A DNA stretch of 64,000 nt from Pseudomonadota bacterium (GTDB taxonomy: Bacteria; Desulfobacterota; Desulfarculia; Desulfarculales; Desulfarculaceae): assembly GCA_018902755.1 (NCBI GenBank), contig JAHIQI010000069.1, positions 124,001-188,000 of the forward strand. The letters run 5' to 3'. Below the pieces are notes generated by a model, which did not search any database, was not told where the DNA came from, and saw nothing but the letters and a program-made list of their open reading frames with translations. Both the position numbers and the translations under genes were made by a program. Of the stretch, positions 52,490-60,235 are shown in pieces. Within the stretch, counting starts at the first letter, position 1, and the number at the start of each line of letters is the position of its first letter.

Positions 52490-53329
52490 ATGTGGCGAAA
52501 AGACGTAAAGAGATTCGGAATGGTCATAGACCTGGACAAGTGCACCGGCTGCGGGGCTTGTTCGGTGGCCTGCATGAGCGAAAACAATATAGGGGTCTTG
52601 CACAACGAGACCGACAAGATCCGCTCCATCACCTGGATGCGGGTATATCAGATCGACAACGGCAAGGCCTTCCCCGACACCGAGGTGGCCTTCATCCCCC
52701 GCCCCTGCATGCACTGCCAGGGCGGCAAGTCGGGCACTCCCGGACAGGCCTTCTTCCAGGAAGGCCCCATGGATGAGGCGGCCCACCCTCCCTGCGTGAG
52801 CGTGTGCCCGGCCACGGCCACCGACTATGACGAGGATACCGGCATAGTCAGCCAGATTCCCACCCGGTGCATCGGCTGCCGGTACTGTGTCGCGGCCTGT
52901 CCTTACCACGCGAGATACTTCAACTGGTACGACGTGCCCTGGCCCAAGGGCAGCCCCCGGGCCCTTAGCCCCTTTGTGAGCCCGCGCATGCGCGGCGTGG
53001 TGGAAAAGTGCACCTTCTGCTTCCAGCGTTACCAGGCGGCCCGCAACAAGGCCATGGTTTCTGGCGGCGAAGTCGGCGAGATGGATTACCAGACCGCCTG
53101 CACCGAGGCCTGCCCCTCCGGGGCCATCACCTTTGGGCAATTGCAGAACCCCGAGCACAAGGTGCATAAGCTGATCTCCAGCGACTACACCTTCCGCCTG
53201 CTGGAGCGGCTGCACACCAACCCCAAGGTGTATTACATGTCCAAGCGGGAGTGGGTGCGCAAAATGGCAGACAACTATGTAACCCGCCACAATAAGTTTG
53301 CCCAGGCCGCCGCTCAGAGCGGTCACTAG
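52490..53329 (+). CDS. qrcC: 4Fe-4S ferredoxin-type subunit, Qrc subunit C
   Basis: A 279-residue iron-sulfur protein of the DmsB/NrfC type. Cysteine groups run: CTGCGACSVAC (C18-C28), CMHCQ, CVSVCPATA, CIGCRYCVAACPYHARYF, CTFC and CTEACPSGAI. This is enough for about four clusters; one may be 3Fe-4S. It has no signal peptide and would ride through Tat with QrcB. It links the hemes of QrcA to the quinone site in QrcD. It starts 5 bp after qrcB. Confidence 0.92.
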   Translation: MWRKDVKRFGMVIDLDKCTGCGACSVACMSENNIGVLHNETDKIRSITWMRVYQIDNGKAFPDTEVAFIPRPCMHCQGGKSGTPGQAFFQEGPMDEAAHPPCVSVCPATATDYDEDTGIVSQIPTRCIGCRYCVAACPYHARYFNWYDVPWPKGSPRALSPFVSPRMRGVVEKCTFCFQRYQAARNKAMVSGGEVGEMDYQTACTEACPSGAITFGQLQNPEHKVHKLISSDYTFRLLERLHTNPKVYYMSKREWVRKMADNYVTRHNKFAQAAAQSGH

Positions 53330-53347
53330 CAATAGGCGAGGTCAACG

Positions 53348-54610
53348 ATGAGAAGATGGTTAGACGATCTACCCAAATACGCGGATGACTCGAGCTGGTG
53401 GCCCAAAGGGACCAAGCGTTGCCGGCCCGAGGTATTCCTGATCTGGTTGGGCCTTCCCCTGACCCTTCTGGCCTATTTCAGCGTCGGCGCGGTGCTGTGC
53501 CTGGCCCTGGGCCTGAACCAGACCAATATGAACGACTACTTCGCCTTCGGCGTGTGGATTGTGGTGGACCTGGCGGTCATCGCCCTGGGGGCGGGCGCCT
53601 TCTTCACCAGCTTCCTCAACTACATAGTAGGCAAGACCGAGCTTAAGCCCATCGTCAACGCGGCGGTCTTGATCGGCTTTATCTGCTATGTGGGCGCCAT
53701 CTTGATGCTGGGCATCGACATCGGCCAGCCCATCCGGGGATGGTTCGGCTTCTGGCACGCCAACGTGCACTCCATGCTCACCGAGGTCATGTTCTGCATC
53801 ACCACCTACGCCATCGTGCTCACCATCGAGCTGCTGCCTTCGGTGCTGGACAACAAGCGCATCAGCCGGGTGCCCGAGTTCGGGACCTTCAGCCACAACC
53901 TGCACACCATCATGATCGTGTTCGCGGCTGCCGGCACCTTCCTGAGCTTCTTCCACCAGGGCTCCCTGGGCGGCATGTTCGGCGTGCTCTACGCCCGGCC
54001 CTTCGCGGCTCGCGGCGGCTTGGGCATCTGGCCCTGGACCTTCTTCCTGTTCATCATGAGCGCCATCGCGGTGGGCCCCAGCTTCACCACCATGGTGGTG
54101 ATGATCACCGAGAAGATATCCGGCCGCAAGCTGACCAAGCACAGCGTTAAGATGCTCATGGGCAAGATCAGCGGTTGGCTGCTGGTGGTGTATATGGTCT
54201 TCAAGTCGGCCGACACTCTGTGGTGGGCCTACATCAAGCTGCCCGCCGCCGGTCTGACCCTGGACAGCATGTACCAAGCGCCCTACGGCTTCTGGCTGTT
54301 GTGGGTGGAGATTGGCCTGTGCGGCTGGCTGCCCGCCCTGATGCTGGTCCAGGAGAAGATCCGCGCCAGCTACGGCTGGATGTTCGTGGCCATGCTCCTG
54401 GCCTGCATCGGCATCACCCTGAACCGCTTCGTGTTCACCATCCAGTCCCTGGCTCTGCCGGTGCTGCCCTTTGAGAAGTTCTACTCCTACCTGCCTTCCT
54501 GGCAGGAGTGGGGCATCGCCAGCCTGGTGCTGGGCTTCGGCCTGCTGGTGTTCATGCTGGCCTATCGTTATCTCCCCATCTTCCCGCAAGAGCCGGAACT
54601 TAACGACTAA
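53348..54610 (+). CDS. qrcD: NrfD-family membrane subunit, Qrc subunit D
   Basis: A 420-residue polytopic protein with about ten membrane segments of the NrfD/PsrC type. Conserved-looking stretches include FWHANVHSMLTEVMFCITTY, FSHNLHTIMIVFAAAGTFLS and LSFFHQGSLGG. NrfD subunits form the menaquinone-binding membrane part of such complexes. It follows qrcC by 18 bp and precedes a tiny membrane-protein gene. Confidence 0.93.
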   Translation: MRRWLDDLPKYADDSSWWPKGTKRCRPEVFLIWLGLPLTLLAYFSVGAVLCLALGLNQTNMNDYFAFGVWIVVDLAVIALGAGAFFTSFLNYIVGKTELKPIVNAAVLIGFICYVGAILMLGIDIGQPIRGWFGFWHANVHSMLTEVMFCITTYAIVLTIELLPSVLDNKRISRVPEFGTFSHNLHTIMIVFAAAGTFLSFFHQGSLGGMFGVLYARPFAARGGLGIWPWTFFLFIMSAIAVGPSFTTMVVMITEKISGRKLTKHSVKMLMGKISGWLLVVYMVFKSADTLWWAYIKLPAAGLTLDSMYQAPYGFWLLWVEIGLCGWLPALMLVQEKIRASYGWMFVAMLLACIGITLNRFVFTIQSLALPVLPFEKFYSYLPSWQEWGIASLVLGFGLLVFMLAYRYLPIFPQEPELND

Positions 54611-54622
54611 GGAGGCCTGGAT

Positions 54623-54784
54623 ATGTTCCCCTTTGCTTACGAATGGATCTGGGACATCGGCCATATCATATTTTTCGGACTGTTCTACGGGATTCTCTCG
54701 GTGATCTTCGGCACCTTGACCCTGACCATCCTGAAGACTATGCTTGACCTTTGGGCCGGCCACATTCACGAGCCGGAGCACTAG
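54623..54784 (+). CDS. 53-residue membrane protein closing the qrc operon
   Basis: GGAGG at 54611-54615 lies 7 bp before the ATG. The product has one long hydrophobic helix (about residues 12-40: IIFFGLFYGILSVIFG and onward), a short N-terminal FPFAYEWIWDIGH and a polar histidine tail (GHIHEPEH). It follows qrcD by 12 bp and precedes the operon terminator at 54819. I know no named Qrc subunit of this kind; small membrane proteins do occur in related Hmc-type operons. It is probably a small accessory subunit. Confidence 0.7.
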   Translation: MFPFAYEWIWDIGHIIFFGLFYGILSVIFGTLTLTILKTMLDLWAGHIHEPEH

Positions 54785-54818
54785 CGCCAAGGCGCCCGGA
54801 GCACTTAAGCGAACCTAC

Positions 54819-54848
54819 GACGGGGCCCATACGGGCCCCGTCTTATAT
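54819..54848 (+). terminator. Terminator of the qrc operon
   Basis: GACGGGGCCC at 54819-54828 pairs perfectly with GGGCCCCGTC at 54833-54842 around an ATAC loop, followed by TTATATT. It lies 34 bp after the stop of the small membrane protein and directly before the HAD gene. Confidence 0.75.
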
Positions 54849-54856
54849 TGCGAGCC

Positions 54857-55504
54857 ATGAGTACACAAAAGCTACCCAGCCCCCCGCCGAACCTGCAAGC
54901 GGTGGTGTTCGACCTGGACGGGGTCATCTTTGATTCCCTGCCCGCCAACATCGCCTTTTACAACCACATCCTGGAGCATCTGGGCCGCGAGCCGGTGGCC
55001 GAGCGCTATGCCGAGATCATCCACCGCGAGGCCATGCAAGGCTCCCTGGAAGCTCTGGTGGGCAAGGGGGAGGAGTTCGAGCGAGCCATGGCCTACTGGC
55101 GCACCATGGACTCCGCGCCATTTTTCAAGCTGCTCAGGCTCTTTCCCGGCGCGCGCGAGACCATTGCCGCCCTGCGCGGGCGCTGGCGCACCGCCGTGGC
55201 CACCAACCGCACCGCCACCGCCCACTCCAGCCTGGCCCATTTCGACCTGCTGAGGCTCTTCGACCTGGTGGCCAATCCGGACAGCGCCGGGCAGGCCAAG
55301 CCCCACCCGGCTATGATGCACCAGGTGCTGGGCCATTTCGGCCTGGAGCCCGACCAGGTGGTCTATGTGGGCGACAGCACCACCGACGAGGGACTGTGCC
55401 AGGCCACCGGGGTGCGCCTGGTGGCTTTCGGCAACCCGGAGTTGAACGCCTGGGCCCACCTGGACGACCTCAGGGACTTGCCCGGCCTGCTGGGTTTGCC
55501 ATAA
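54857..55504 (+). CDS. HAD-superfamily phosphatase (Gph/phosphoglycolate-type)
   Basis: A 215-residue HAD hydrolase. Motif I is AVVFDLDGVIFDSL, motif II is AVATNRTATA, and the C-terminal motif is VVYVGDSTTDEGLC with KPHP before it. The cap is the small helical type. The phosphate substrate is unknown. The ATG at 54857 is preferred over a TTG three codons earlier. Confidence 0.9.
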   Translation: MSTQKLPSPPPNLQAVVFDLDGVIFDSLPANIAFYNHILEHLGREPVAERYAEIIHREAMQGSLEALVGKGEEFERAMAYWRTMDSAPFFKLLRLFPGARETIAALRGRWRTAVATNRTATAHSSLAHFDLLRLFDLVANPDSAGQAKPHPAMMHQVLGHFGLEPDQVVYVGDSTTDEGLCQATGVRLVAFGNPELNAWAHLDDLRDLPGLLGLP

Positions 55505-55577
55505 GGCTTGTCACGCCTGGGGACAGGGGATATGCTTTCCGACTAGTGTTCTCACGCTGAACTTCAGGGAGCAGTTA

Positions 55578-56225
55578 GTGTTCATACGCCGCCGCCCGGA
55601 AAAAAAGAAAAAGTCGGTAATCCGCGAATACCTGGAAGCCCTGATCTGGGCGGTGGTCCTGGCCCTGATCATCCGCACCTGGGGGGTGCAGGCCTTCAAG
55701 ATTCCCTCCGGCTCCATGATCCCCACCCTGCTCATAGGCGACCATCTGCTGGTCAGCAAGTCATCCTACGGCATCAAGCTGCCCTTCAGCGACCTAGTGA
55801 TCATCCCCATCGGTGATCCCCACCGGGGCGACATCGTGGTGTTCCGCTTCCCCGAGGACAAGGACAAGGACTTCATCAAACGCATCATCGGGCTGCCCGG
55901 CGACACGGTGGAGGTCAAGGACAAGGCGGTCTACATCAACGGCAAGAAGCTGGGGGACCGCTGGGGAACCTATACCGACAACGTGGTGCTGCCCCAGGGC
56001 GTGCAGCCCAGGGACAACTTCGGCCCGGTCAAGGTGCCCGAGGACCAGTACTTCGTGATGGGCGACAATCGCGACCAGTCCTATGACTCGCGCTTCTGGT
56101 TCGGCGGGCGCGGCGGCTTCGTGCCCCGCAATGACATTTTGGGCCGCGCCTTTATCATCTACTGGTCGTGGACGGATCATGGCTTTGGGGTGCGCTGGGA
56201 TAGGATAGGGAAAATCTTGCACTAG
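55578..56225 (+). CDS. lepB: Signal peptidase I
   Basis: A 215-residue membrane protease with one N-terminal membrane segment (about 20-38) after a basic tail. Catalytic Ser46 is in IPSGSMIPTLLIGD. The catalytic Lys is in DFIKRIIGLPGD, and the third conserved region is YFVMGDNRDQSYDSRFWF. It cleaves signal peptides on the outer face of the inner membrane. The start is a GTG with AGGGAG 7 bp upstream. Confidence 0.95.
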   Translation: MFIRRRPEKKKKSVIREYLEALIWAVVLALIIRTWGVQAFKIPSGSMIPTLLIGDHLLVSKSSYGIKLPFSDLVIIPIGDPHRGDIVVFRFPEDKDKDFIKRIIGLPGDTVEVKDKAVYINGKKLGDRWGTYTDNVVLPQGVQPRDNFGPVKVPEDQYFVMGDNRDQSYDSRFWFGGRGGFVPRNDILGRAFIIYWSWTDHGFGVRWDRIGKILH

Positions 56226-56229
56226 CAAA

Positions 56230-56345
56230 GCGGCTTCGCCAGGCAGCGGGATACTGCGTTGCCGGCGTCGCTCCAGCCTCGACGTAGCTTTGCTACGCCT
56301 CCGGCTGTCACTCGCCGGACGCCTTGTCTGCCGCAGCTTGGCTGT
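56230..56345. repeat. Imperfect palindromic intergenic element
   Basis: A GC-rich imperfect palindrome of about 115 bp is centred on CGTAGC-TTT-GCTACG (56283-56297). The arms carry GCCGGCGTCGCTCCAGCCTCG on one side and CCGGCTGTCACTCGCCGGACGCC on the other. The composition and the CTACGCCTCCGGCTGTCACT core are like REP-type repeats found between genes of many proteobacteria. Only one copy is in this window. Confidence 0.55.
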
Positions 56346-56412
56346 GCAGTGGGGGGAGGCGGGGGGCTATCCGCTGCACCTAAGAAAATAGCTTCGGCAC
56401 TAAGCTTTCTTT

Positions 56413-56445
56413 ACGGGTTCGCCAATCATGGCAGGCCCGTTTTTT
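56413..56445 (+). terminator. Rightward intrinsic terminator after lepB
   Basis: ACGGG/CCCGT with an inner GCC/GGC pair (56413-56440) is followed by a run of Ts to 56445. It would end transcription coming from the HAD/lepB direction before the convergent amidohydrolase gene at 56530. Confidence 0.6.
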
Positions 56446-56529
56446 GTGGGTTGAAAAAAGGGGGGGCTGAAGTCGTAGAGCGATTGCCTGGCCGAATTCG
56501 ATTCGGCGCGGGCAAAACCTGATTACTTT

Positions 56530-57756
56530 TTACCTGCCTTGCTCTTTTCTTTCGGCACTATCGAAACGCCCCACGCTGACCGGTTTTGCGGCGTGCTCAC
56601 CCCGCGCCACCGCCTCGACGACCTCACCCTCGGCTAAATCAGCCAGAGGCACAAAGGCCAGGGGTGCCGCAGCGCCTGGGCGTAGCGTTCCGAACTTGCC
56701 CGCCTGGCCCAGGGCCTTGGCCCCACCCTGGGTGGCCATGGTGAGCACCGCCTCCGGGGCCAGGTCCGGCTTGGCGGCCACGAGGGCGGCCATCTCGGCC
56801 CACAGGCTCAGGTCCGGTGTGGAGGCCAGGGAGTCGGTGCCCAGGGCCAGGTTCACCCCCGCGGCCAACAGCTCCTCCACAGGGGCCATGGCGCCGGTGA
56901 GGCCCAGGTTGGAGCGGGGGCACACGCACAGGCTGGCCCCAGCGGCGGCCACCTGGGCCACCTCGCCGGAGGTGAGCTGGATTCCGTGCACCAGCAGGGT
57001 GTTTTGGTCCAGAGCCTGGGCGGCCATAAGCTGGCCCAGGGGGGTGTCGGCGGCCAGGCGCAGGTCTTCGCGCCTGAGGCCGCGCAGGATCAGGAATTCC
57101 TCCAGGCGCTTGCCCTCGTCACCAACCCCGGCCACGAACTGCACCTCTGCCCGGGACTCGGCCAGATGGATGGCAAAGGGCAGAGCCCCGGCCTTGGCCT
57201 TGAGCGCGGCCAGACGGTAGGTGGGGATGGAGTAGGGGGCGTGGGCGGCCACAGCGGCAGCCATGAGCACCGCGCCTTGCCAAACGGCCTGGGCCGGGGG
57301 CGGCTCGGCCTTGGCCGCTCCCAGGGCCTCGTAAAAGCTCACCGCGCTCACCCCGGCTTGCGTCAAGACTGGGGCGGCCTTGCCGGTGTTGGTCACGTCG
57401 CCCACCAGGGCGGTGCCGTCCTGGGCCAGGTAATCCACCGCCGCTGCCGTGGACTCGGGGCCGTTTTGTCTGAGCTGGGCCGGGCGCAGGCTGACCATGC
57501 TCTCCAGCCAGCCCACGAAATCGCCTTGGGGGGGCATCATGCCGGCCAGGCCGGACAGCTCCAGATGGGTGTGGGCGTTGACCAGGCCGGGCAGCAGCAG
57601 GCCCTTGCCCAGGTCGGTGACAGCAACTCCCCGGGGCGGGTGGTGGGCCACTTCGGTGATCCAGCCGTTCTCAAGCAGCACCGCCGCGCCTGAGCGCAGG
57701 TCGCCGGGTCCGCACCAGACCCAGCGAGCGGTGTATGCCGTGGCCGGGGAAGTCAT
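56530..57756 (-). CDS. Amidohydrolase, probable aminofutalosine deaminase of the menaquinone pathway
   Basis: A 408-residue amidohydrolase of the ATZ/TRZ-like type. Metal-site pieces: GLVNAHTHLELSGLAG (HxH), AAHAPYSIPT, PFAIHLAESRAE (His), LLVHGIQLTSG and LGTDSLASTPDL (Asp). Adenosine/aminofutalosine deaminases of this class remove ammonia from aminodeoxyfutalosine. It follows mqnC by 18 bp on the same strand, which supports that role; a different amidohydrolase substrate remains possible. Confidence 0.8.
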   Translation of the reverse strand: MTSPATAYTARWVWCGPGDLRSGAAVLLENGWITEVAHHPPRGVAVTDLGKGLLLPGLVNAHTHLELSGLAGMMPPQGDFVGWLESMVSLRPAQLRQNGPESTAAAVDYLAQDGTALVGDVTNTGKAAPVLTQAGVSAVSFYEALGAAKAEPPPAQAVWQGAVLMAAAVAAHAPYSIPTYRLAALKAKAGALPFAIHLAESRAEVQFVAGVGDEGKRLEEFLILRGLRREDLRLAADTPLGQLMAAQALDQNTLLVHGIQLTSGEVAQVAAAGASLCVCPRSNLGLTGAMAPVEELLAAGVNLALGTDSLASTPDLSLWAEMAALVAAKPDLAPEAVLTMATQGGAKALGQAGKFGTLRPGAAAPLAFVPLADLAEGEVVEAVARGEHAAKPVSVGRFDSAERKEQGR

Positions 57757-57774
57757 GAAGGCTTTATAGCACGA

Positions 57775-58872
57775 CTAGACTGGGTTGTAGAACACGTCGC
57801 GTTGGCGGGCCTGGAACCCGATGTCATTGGCCAGGCGCACCAACTCCTCCCGGGGCAGGCGGAAGCTGATCCCGGCGGCGGCCACCACGTTCTCCTCGAT
57901 CATGGTGGAGCCCAGGTCGTCGGCCCCGAAGACCAGCGCGGTCTGGGCGATGCCCGCGCCCTGGGTGACCCAGGAGGCTTGCACGTGGGGGAAGTTGTCC
58001 AGGAACAGGCGGCTCACCGCCAGCATGCGCAGGTAGTCCACCGCCGTGGCCGGGGGGATGTCGCTCAGCGCCGTGTTGGCGGGCTGGAAGGTCCAGGGGA
58101 TGAAGGCGGTGAAGCGACCCCGGCCCTGGGCCAGGCTGTGGTCCTGCAAATCGCGCAGGCGGCGCAGGTGCTCCACCCGATCATCCACCGTGTCCAGGCT
58201 GCCGAACATCATGGTGGCCGTGGTCATAAGGCCTTGGTTGTGGGCTTCGGCCATGACCGCCAGCCACTGGTCGGCGTCGCATTTGCCGGGCGCGATACGG
58301 CTGCGCACCCGGTCCACCAGTATCTCCGCCCCGCCGCCGGGGATGGAGCCCAGCCCCGCCTCGCGCAGGCGCTCCAGGGCTTCGGGGATGCTCAGGCCAT
58401 CCACTTGGGCCATGTGGACCACCTCGGGCGGGCTGAGGCCGTGGATGTGGATGGGGTGGTGCTGTTTGATGAAGCGGAAGCTGTCGCAGGTGGCTTCCAC
58501 ACCGATATCCGGATGCAGGCCCCCCTGGATGAGGATGTGGGTGCCGCCCAGGGCCAGGGTCTCGTCGATCTTGCGGCCCAGTTCCTCGCGGCTGAGCACG
58601 TAGCCTTCGGCATGGCCTGGCGGCCGGAAAAAGGCGCAAAAGCGGCAGCCGGACAAACACTCGTTGGTGGTGTTGATGTTGCGATCCACCGCGAAGGTCA
58701 CCACCTGCTCGGGGTTCAGGCGCATCCGGGCGGCGTGGGCCAGGCGGCCCAGCTCCAGCAGCTCGGCCTGTTCGAGTAGGGTCACCGCCTGCTCGGGACT
58801 GAGGCGCTCGCCCGCCTGGGCCGCTGCCAGAGCCTGGGCCAGAGGGCTGCGTTGTGCCTGGGCCAAGGCCAT
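57775..58872 (-). CDS. mqnC: Cyclic dehypoxanthinyl futalosine synthase (MqnC)
   Basis: A 365-residue radical-SAM enzyme. The cluster-binding cysteines are C72, C76 and C79 (CLSGCRFCAFF). Further family pieces are GGTHILIQGGLHPD, GLSPPEVVHMAQ, IPGGGAEILVDRVRSRI, TATMMFGSLDTVDDRVEHL and SWVTQGAGIAQTALVFGADD. It closes the ring of dehypoxanthinyl futalosine in menaquinone synthesis. The ATG at 58872 overlaps the stop of mqnE by one base-triplet (ATGA type), so the two are coupled. The frame is open further upstream, but that part is shadow. Confidence 0.94.
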   Translation of the reverse strand: MALAQAQRSPLAQALAAAQAGERLSPEQAVTLLEQAELLELGRLAHAARMRLNPEQVVTFAVDRNINTTNECLSGCRFCAFFRPPGHAEGYVLSREELGRKIDETLALGGTHILIQGGLHPDIGVEATCDSFRFIKQHHPIHIHGLSPPEVVHMAQVDGLSIPEALERLREAGLGSIPGGGAEILVDRVRSRIAPGKCDADQWLAVMAEAHNQGLMTTATMMFGSLDTVDDRVEHLRRLRDLQDHSLAQGRGRFTAFIPWTFQPANTALSDIPPATAVDYLRMLAVSRLFLDNFPHVQASWVTQGAGIAQTALVFGADDLGSTMIEENVVAAAGISFRLPREELVRLANDIGFQARQRDVFYNPV

Positions 58873-60041
58873 CAGTCCTGCTCCAGGCTCCGGTAAAAGC
58901 TGTCGCGCCTGACCGGGGTGAAGCCCGCCGAAATGATGAGGTGCCGTAACTCCTCCTCGGTCATACCCTTGGCCGTGGTGGCCCCGGCGGTGTGGGTGAT
59001 GCGCTCCTCCACGATGGTGCCGTCCAGGTCGTCGGCCCCGAAATTGAGGGCCACCTGAGCCAGCTTGGGGCCCAGCATCACCCAGTAGGCCTTGATGTGG
59101 GGGAAGTTGTCCAAAAGCAGGCGGCTGGCCGCCACCACCCTGAGGTCGTCCAGGCCGGTGGTGCGGGCCATCTCGCCCAGGCCGGTGTTTTCGGGATGGA
59201 AGGCCAGGGGGATGAAGGCGCTGAAGCCGCCGCTCAGGTCCTGTTGCTCGCGCAGGGCCAAAAGGTGCTCCACCCGCTCGGCCGGGGTCTCGATGTGCCC
59301 ATAGAGCATGGTGGCGTTGGTGGGCAGTCCCAGGGCGTGGGCCTGGCCGCTGATGGCCAGCCAGCGCTCCCCGGTGGTCTTGGAGGGGCACAACTCGGCG
59401 CGCACCCGGGGCGAGAAAACCTCGGCCCCTCCGCCGGGCATGGCTTTCAGGCCGGCGGCCATGAGCCGCTGGAGCACCTCGGTGGTGTATATGCCTTCCT
59501 TGCGGGCGAAGTGCTCGATCTCCACTGGGGTGAAGGCCTTGAGGGTGGCTCGGGGCCGGGCTACGGCCAGGGCGGCCAGCAGCTCGCAATAGTAGTCCAG
59601 GCTCAGCTGGGGGTGACAGGAGCCCACCACGTGCAGCTCGGCCAGGTCCATCTCCGGATGCTCGGCGGCCACCGAGGCGGCCTCTTGGGGCGAGAGCAGA
59701 TAGGCCCCCTCTCCATCGGGCTCCCTCCAAAAGGCGCAGAAGGTGCAGCGGTTGCCGCAGACGTTGGAGTAGTTGATCTGGCGGTTGAGCACGTAATAGG
59801 TATACGGGCCGTTTTTGGCCAAGCGGGCGGCGTGGGCCAGGGCCCCCAGGCCCAACAGGTCCTTGCTGGTCATCAAGGCCATGCCGTCCTCGGCTTCCAG
59901 GCGCTCGCCCTGGGCCAGCTTGGCGGCCACCGGCCTCAGGGCCGGGTCGCCGACCAGGCGCGGGTCTATGTCCAAGGGCGGGAGGCCCAGGGGATTGGCG
60001 TTTTCCGAACCGGCCAACGCGGCGTTCACAGTGGGAGGCAT
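58872..60041 (-). CDS. mqnE: Aminofutalosine synthase (MqnE)
   Basis: A 389-residue radical-SAM enzyme. Cluster cysteines C95, C99 and C102 (CGNRCTFCAFW) are preceded by LNRQINYSNV. Then come ELHVVGSCHPQLSLDYYCEL, MPGGGAEVFSPRVRAELCP, TNATMLYGHIETPAERVEHL and YWVMLGPKLAQVALNFGADD. MqnE joins SAM's adenosyl group to a chorismate-derived enolpyruvyl benzoate, the first committed step of the futalosine route. It leads the mqnE-mqnC-deaminase operon. Two palindromes lie upstream. Confidence 0.94.
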   Translation of the reverse strand: MPPTVNAALAGSENANPLGLPPLDIDPRLVGDPALRPVAAKLAQGERLEAEDGMALMTSKDLLGLGALAHAARLAKNGPYTYYVLNRQINYSNVCGNRCTFCAFWREPDGEGAYLLSPQEAASVAAEHPEMDLAELHVVGSCHPQLSLDYYCELLAALAVARPRATLKAFTPVEIEHFARKEGIYTTEVLQRLMAAGLKAMPGGGAEVFSPRVRAELCPSKTTGERWLAISGQAHALGLPTNATMLYGHIETPAERVEHLLALREQQDLSGGFSAFIPLAFHPENTGLGEMARTTGLDDLRVVAASRLLLDNFPHIKAYWVMLGPKLAQVALNFGADDLDGTIVEERITHTAGATTAKGMTEEELRHLIISAGFTPVRRDSFYRSLEQD

Positions 60042-60070
60042 ATTGCTGGTCCCCGTGCGGTGTAGGCCAA

Positions 60071-60084
60071 TGACCAGGTGGTCA
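60071..60084. promoter_or_regulatory. Palindrome 1 upstream of mqnE, putative operator
   Basis: TGACCA-GG-TGGTCA is a perfect 6-2-6 palindrome 30 bp before the mqnE start codon. A second site with the same half-sites lies at 60126-60141, centres 56 bp apart. Confidence 0.5.
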
Positions 60085-60125
60085 CTGGCGGTGCAAAAAT
60101 AATACGGCCAAGCCGTTGATCAGTG

Positions 60126-60141
60126 GTGACCATGTGGTCAC
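60126..60141. promoter_or_regulatory. Palindrome 2 upstream of mqnE, putative operator
   Basis: GTGACCA-TG-TGGTCAC repeats the half-sites of palindrome 1 with one more base pair on each side. The pair suggests binding of a dimeric regulator to the mqn promoter region. The regulator is unknown. Confidence 0.5.
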
Positions 60142-60198
60142 CCGAGAGCGCGTAAAAATCCCGGCGCGTTCCGGGATGATGCTTAATTTTAATACCAA

Positions 60199-60230
60199 GG
60201 GCGGCTCCTGACAAGAGCCGGGAGCCGCCC
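60199..60230 (-). terminator. Terminator of the aconitase gene
   Basis: Leftward, GGGCGGCTCC and GGAGCCGCCC (60230-60221 with 60208-60199) form a perfect 10-bp stem, followed by TTGGTATTAAAATT. It lies 6 bp after the aconitase stop codon. Confidence 0.6.
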
Positions 60231-60235
60231 AAGTA

